A stretch of 14,696 bases of DNA, from the NCBI GenBank assembly GCA_023666975.1, contig JAMPAW010000078.1, positions 1 through 14,696 on the forward strand. Direction: 5' to 3'. The notes below the pieces were generated by a model that made no database searches, was not told the DNA's origin, and saw nothing but the letters and a program-made list of their open reading frames with translations. The position numbers and the translations under genes are program-made. Below, piece after piece: positions 14,226-14,696 of the stretch (positions are counted from its first letter, which is position 1; every line of letters starts with the position of its first letter). This stretch comes from Clostridium sp. (GTDB lineage Bacteria; Bacillota_A; Clostridia; Lachnospirales; Lachnospiraceae).

Positions 14226-14696
14226 ATGACAATAGCAGATTTTTTAAATAGTATAAAAATATTTGATGGTATAGTAAATATATGTGTTTCAATAAAAAAC
14301 AATTTTTCTTTAAAAAAAACATCACATTATTTTAAAAAATATCATAAACATTTGACTATATATGATAACGGAACAGGTATACTTATAAATTCATTTGATA
14401 TTGTTTTTAACAAAGAAATAAAAGAAGAGCTTAAACGTGCAATTAATATCAGCGATGGAAAAAAAACAGCGATTTTTCCTTCTTTAGAAGAGATGATGAA
14501 AACTGATATCAAAGATAGATTTACCAAATATGGTTTTTGGGTATATTCAGATGATGATATTATCTCGAGTTGTAAAGAAAAATATTGGTCTGACGCGGAT
14601 AACAATCAGGAAGATATTCGATTAAAAAATGATAATAAAGAGTTACGTTGGATTTTTCGGTTCAATTATAGTAGAATAAAAGAAAACAAGCCATAT
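14226..14696 (+). CDS. AT-rich gene of unknown function, truncated by the window edge
   Basis: From ATG at 14226 the frame stays open for 157 codons to the last base (MTIADFLNSIKIFDGIVNIC...). GGTGGA lies about 6 nt before the ATG. Residues about 39-62 (YHKHLTIYDNGTGILINSF region) look like alternating beta strands. Residues 85-120 are mixed and charged, with WVYSDDD near 105-111. No signal peptide, nucleotide-binding or catalytic motif is visible, and I do not recognise the family. Codon use is dominated by AAA, ATA, AAT, TTT and GAT, in strong contrast to the genes to the left, which suggests recent horizontal origin. The C-terminal part, which might reveal a domain, is missing. Confidence 0.8.
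   Translation, partial: MTIADFLNSIKIFDGIVNICVSIKNNFSLKKTSHYFKKYHKHLTIYDNGTGILINSFDIVFNKEIKEELKRAINISDGKKTAIFPSLEEMMKTDIKDRFTKYGFWVYSDDDIISSCKEKYWSDADNNQEDIRLKNDNKELRWIFRFNYSRIKENKPY

Overview
The window looks like chromosomal DNA of an anaerobic clostridial Firmicute, most plausibly a gut Lachnospiraceae. The signs are strong GGAGG-type ribosome binding sites, moderate GC in most genes, a ferredoxin-linked 2-oxoacid oxidoreductase, phosphate acetyltransferase, a DUF4474-type protein, a soluble chemoreceptor, and secreted Fn3-like proteins. This placement is inference; no rRNA or taxonomic marker is present.

Layout. Positions 1-57 are the last codons of a plus-strand gene. A 215-bp imperfect palindrome (60-274) and a strong hairpin terminator follow. 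On the minus strand come pta (324-1307), a membrane-anchored lipase-type hydrolase (1465-2826), and a two-gene 2-oxoacid:ferredoxin oxidoreductase with an unusual fusion pattern: gamma+delta (5159-6268), then alpha+beta (2916-5159). Diverging from these on the plus strand are a DUF4474-like membrane protein and a calcineurin-like metallophosphoesterase joined by an ATGA overlap (6414-8206).

Next is a compact minus-strand operon read from 10316 down to 8232: a three-domain S1 RNA-binding protein, pyrE, an unlisted 50-residue membrane protein (8549-8701), and a Dabb-domain protein. Its promoter is divergent from that of a plus-strand cytoplasmic chemoreceptor carrying a C-terminal PilZ domain (10513-12141). 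A bidirectional terminator separates this from two minus-strand cell-surface genes (12190-13224 and 13356-14003). At the right edge (14226-14696) a very AT-rich plus-strand gene of unknown function runs off the window. Its composition differs sharply from everything else and probably marks the start of acquired DNA.

How the genes may work together. The oxidoreductase would make acetyl-CoA and reduced ferredoxin, and Pta would turn acetyl-CoA into acetyl phosphate; no acetate kinase gene is in view. The chemoreceptor-PilZ protein could link cyclic-di-GMP to chemotaxis. No CRISPR array, tRNA, rRNA or transposase gene was found. The best candidates for something less described are the palindromic element, the soluble chemoreceptor-PilZ fusion, the rearranged oxidoreductase, and the small membrane protein in the pyrE operon.
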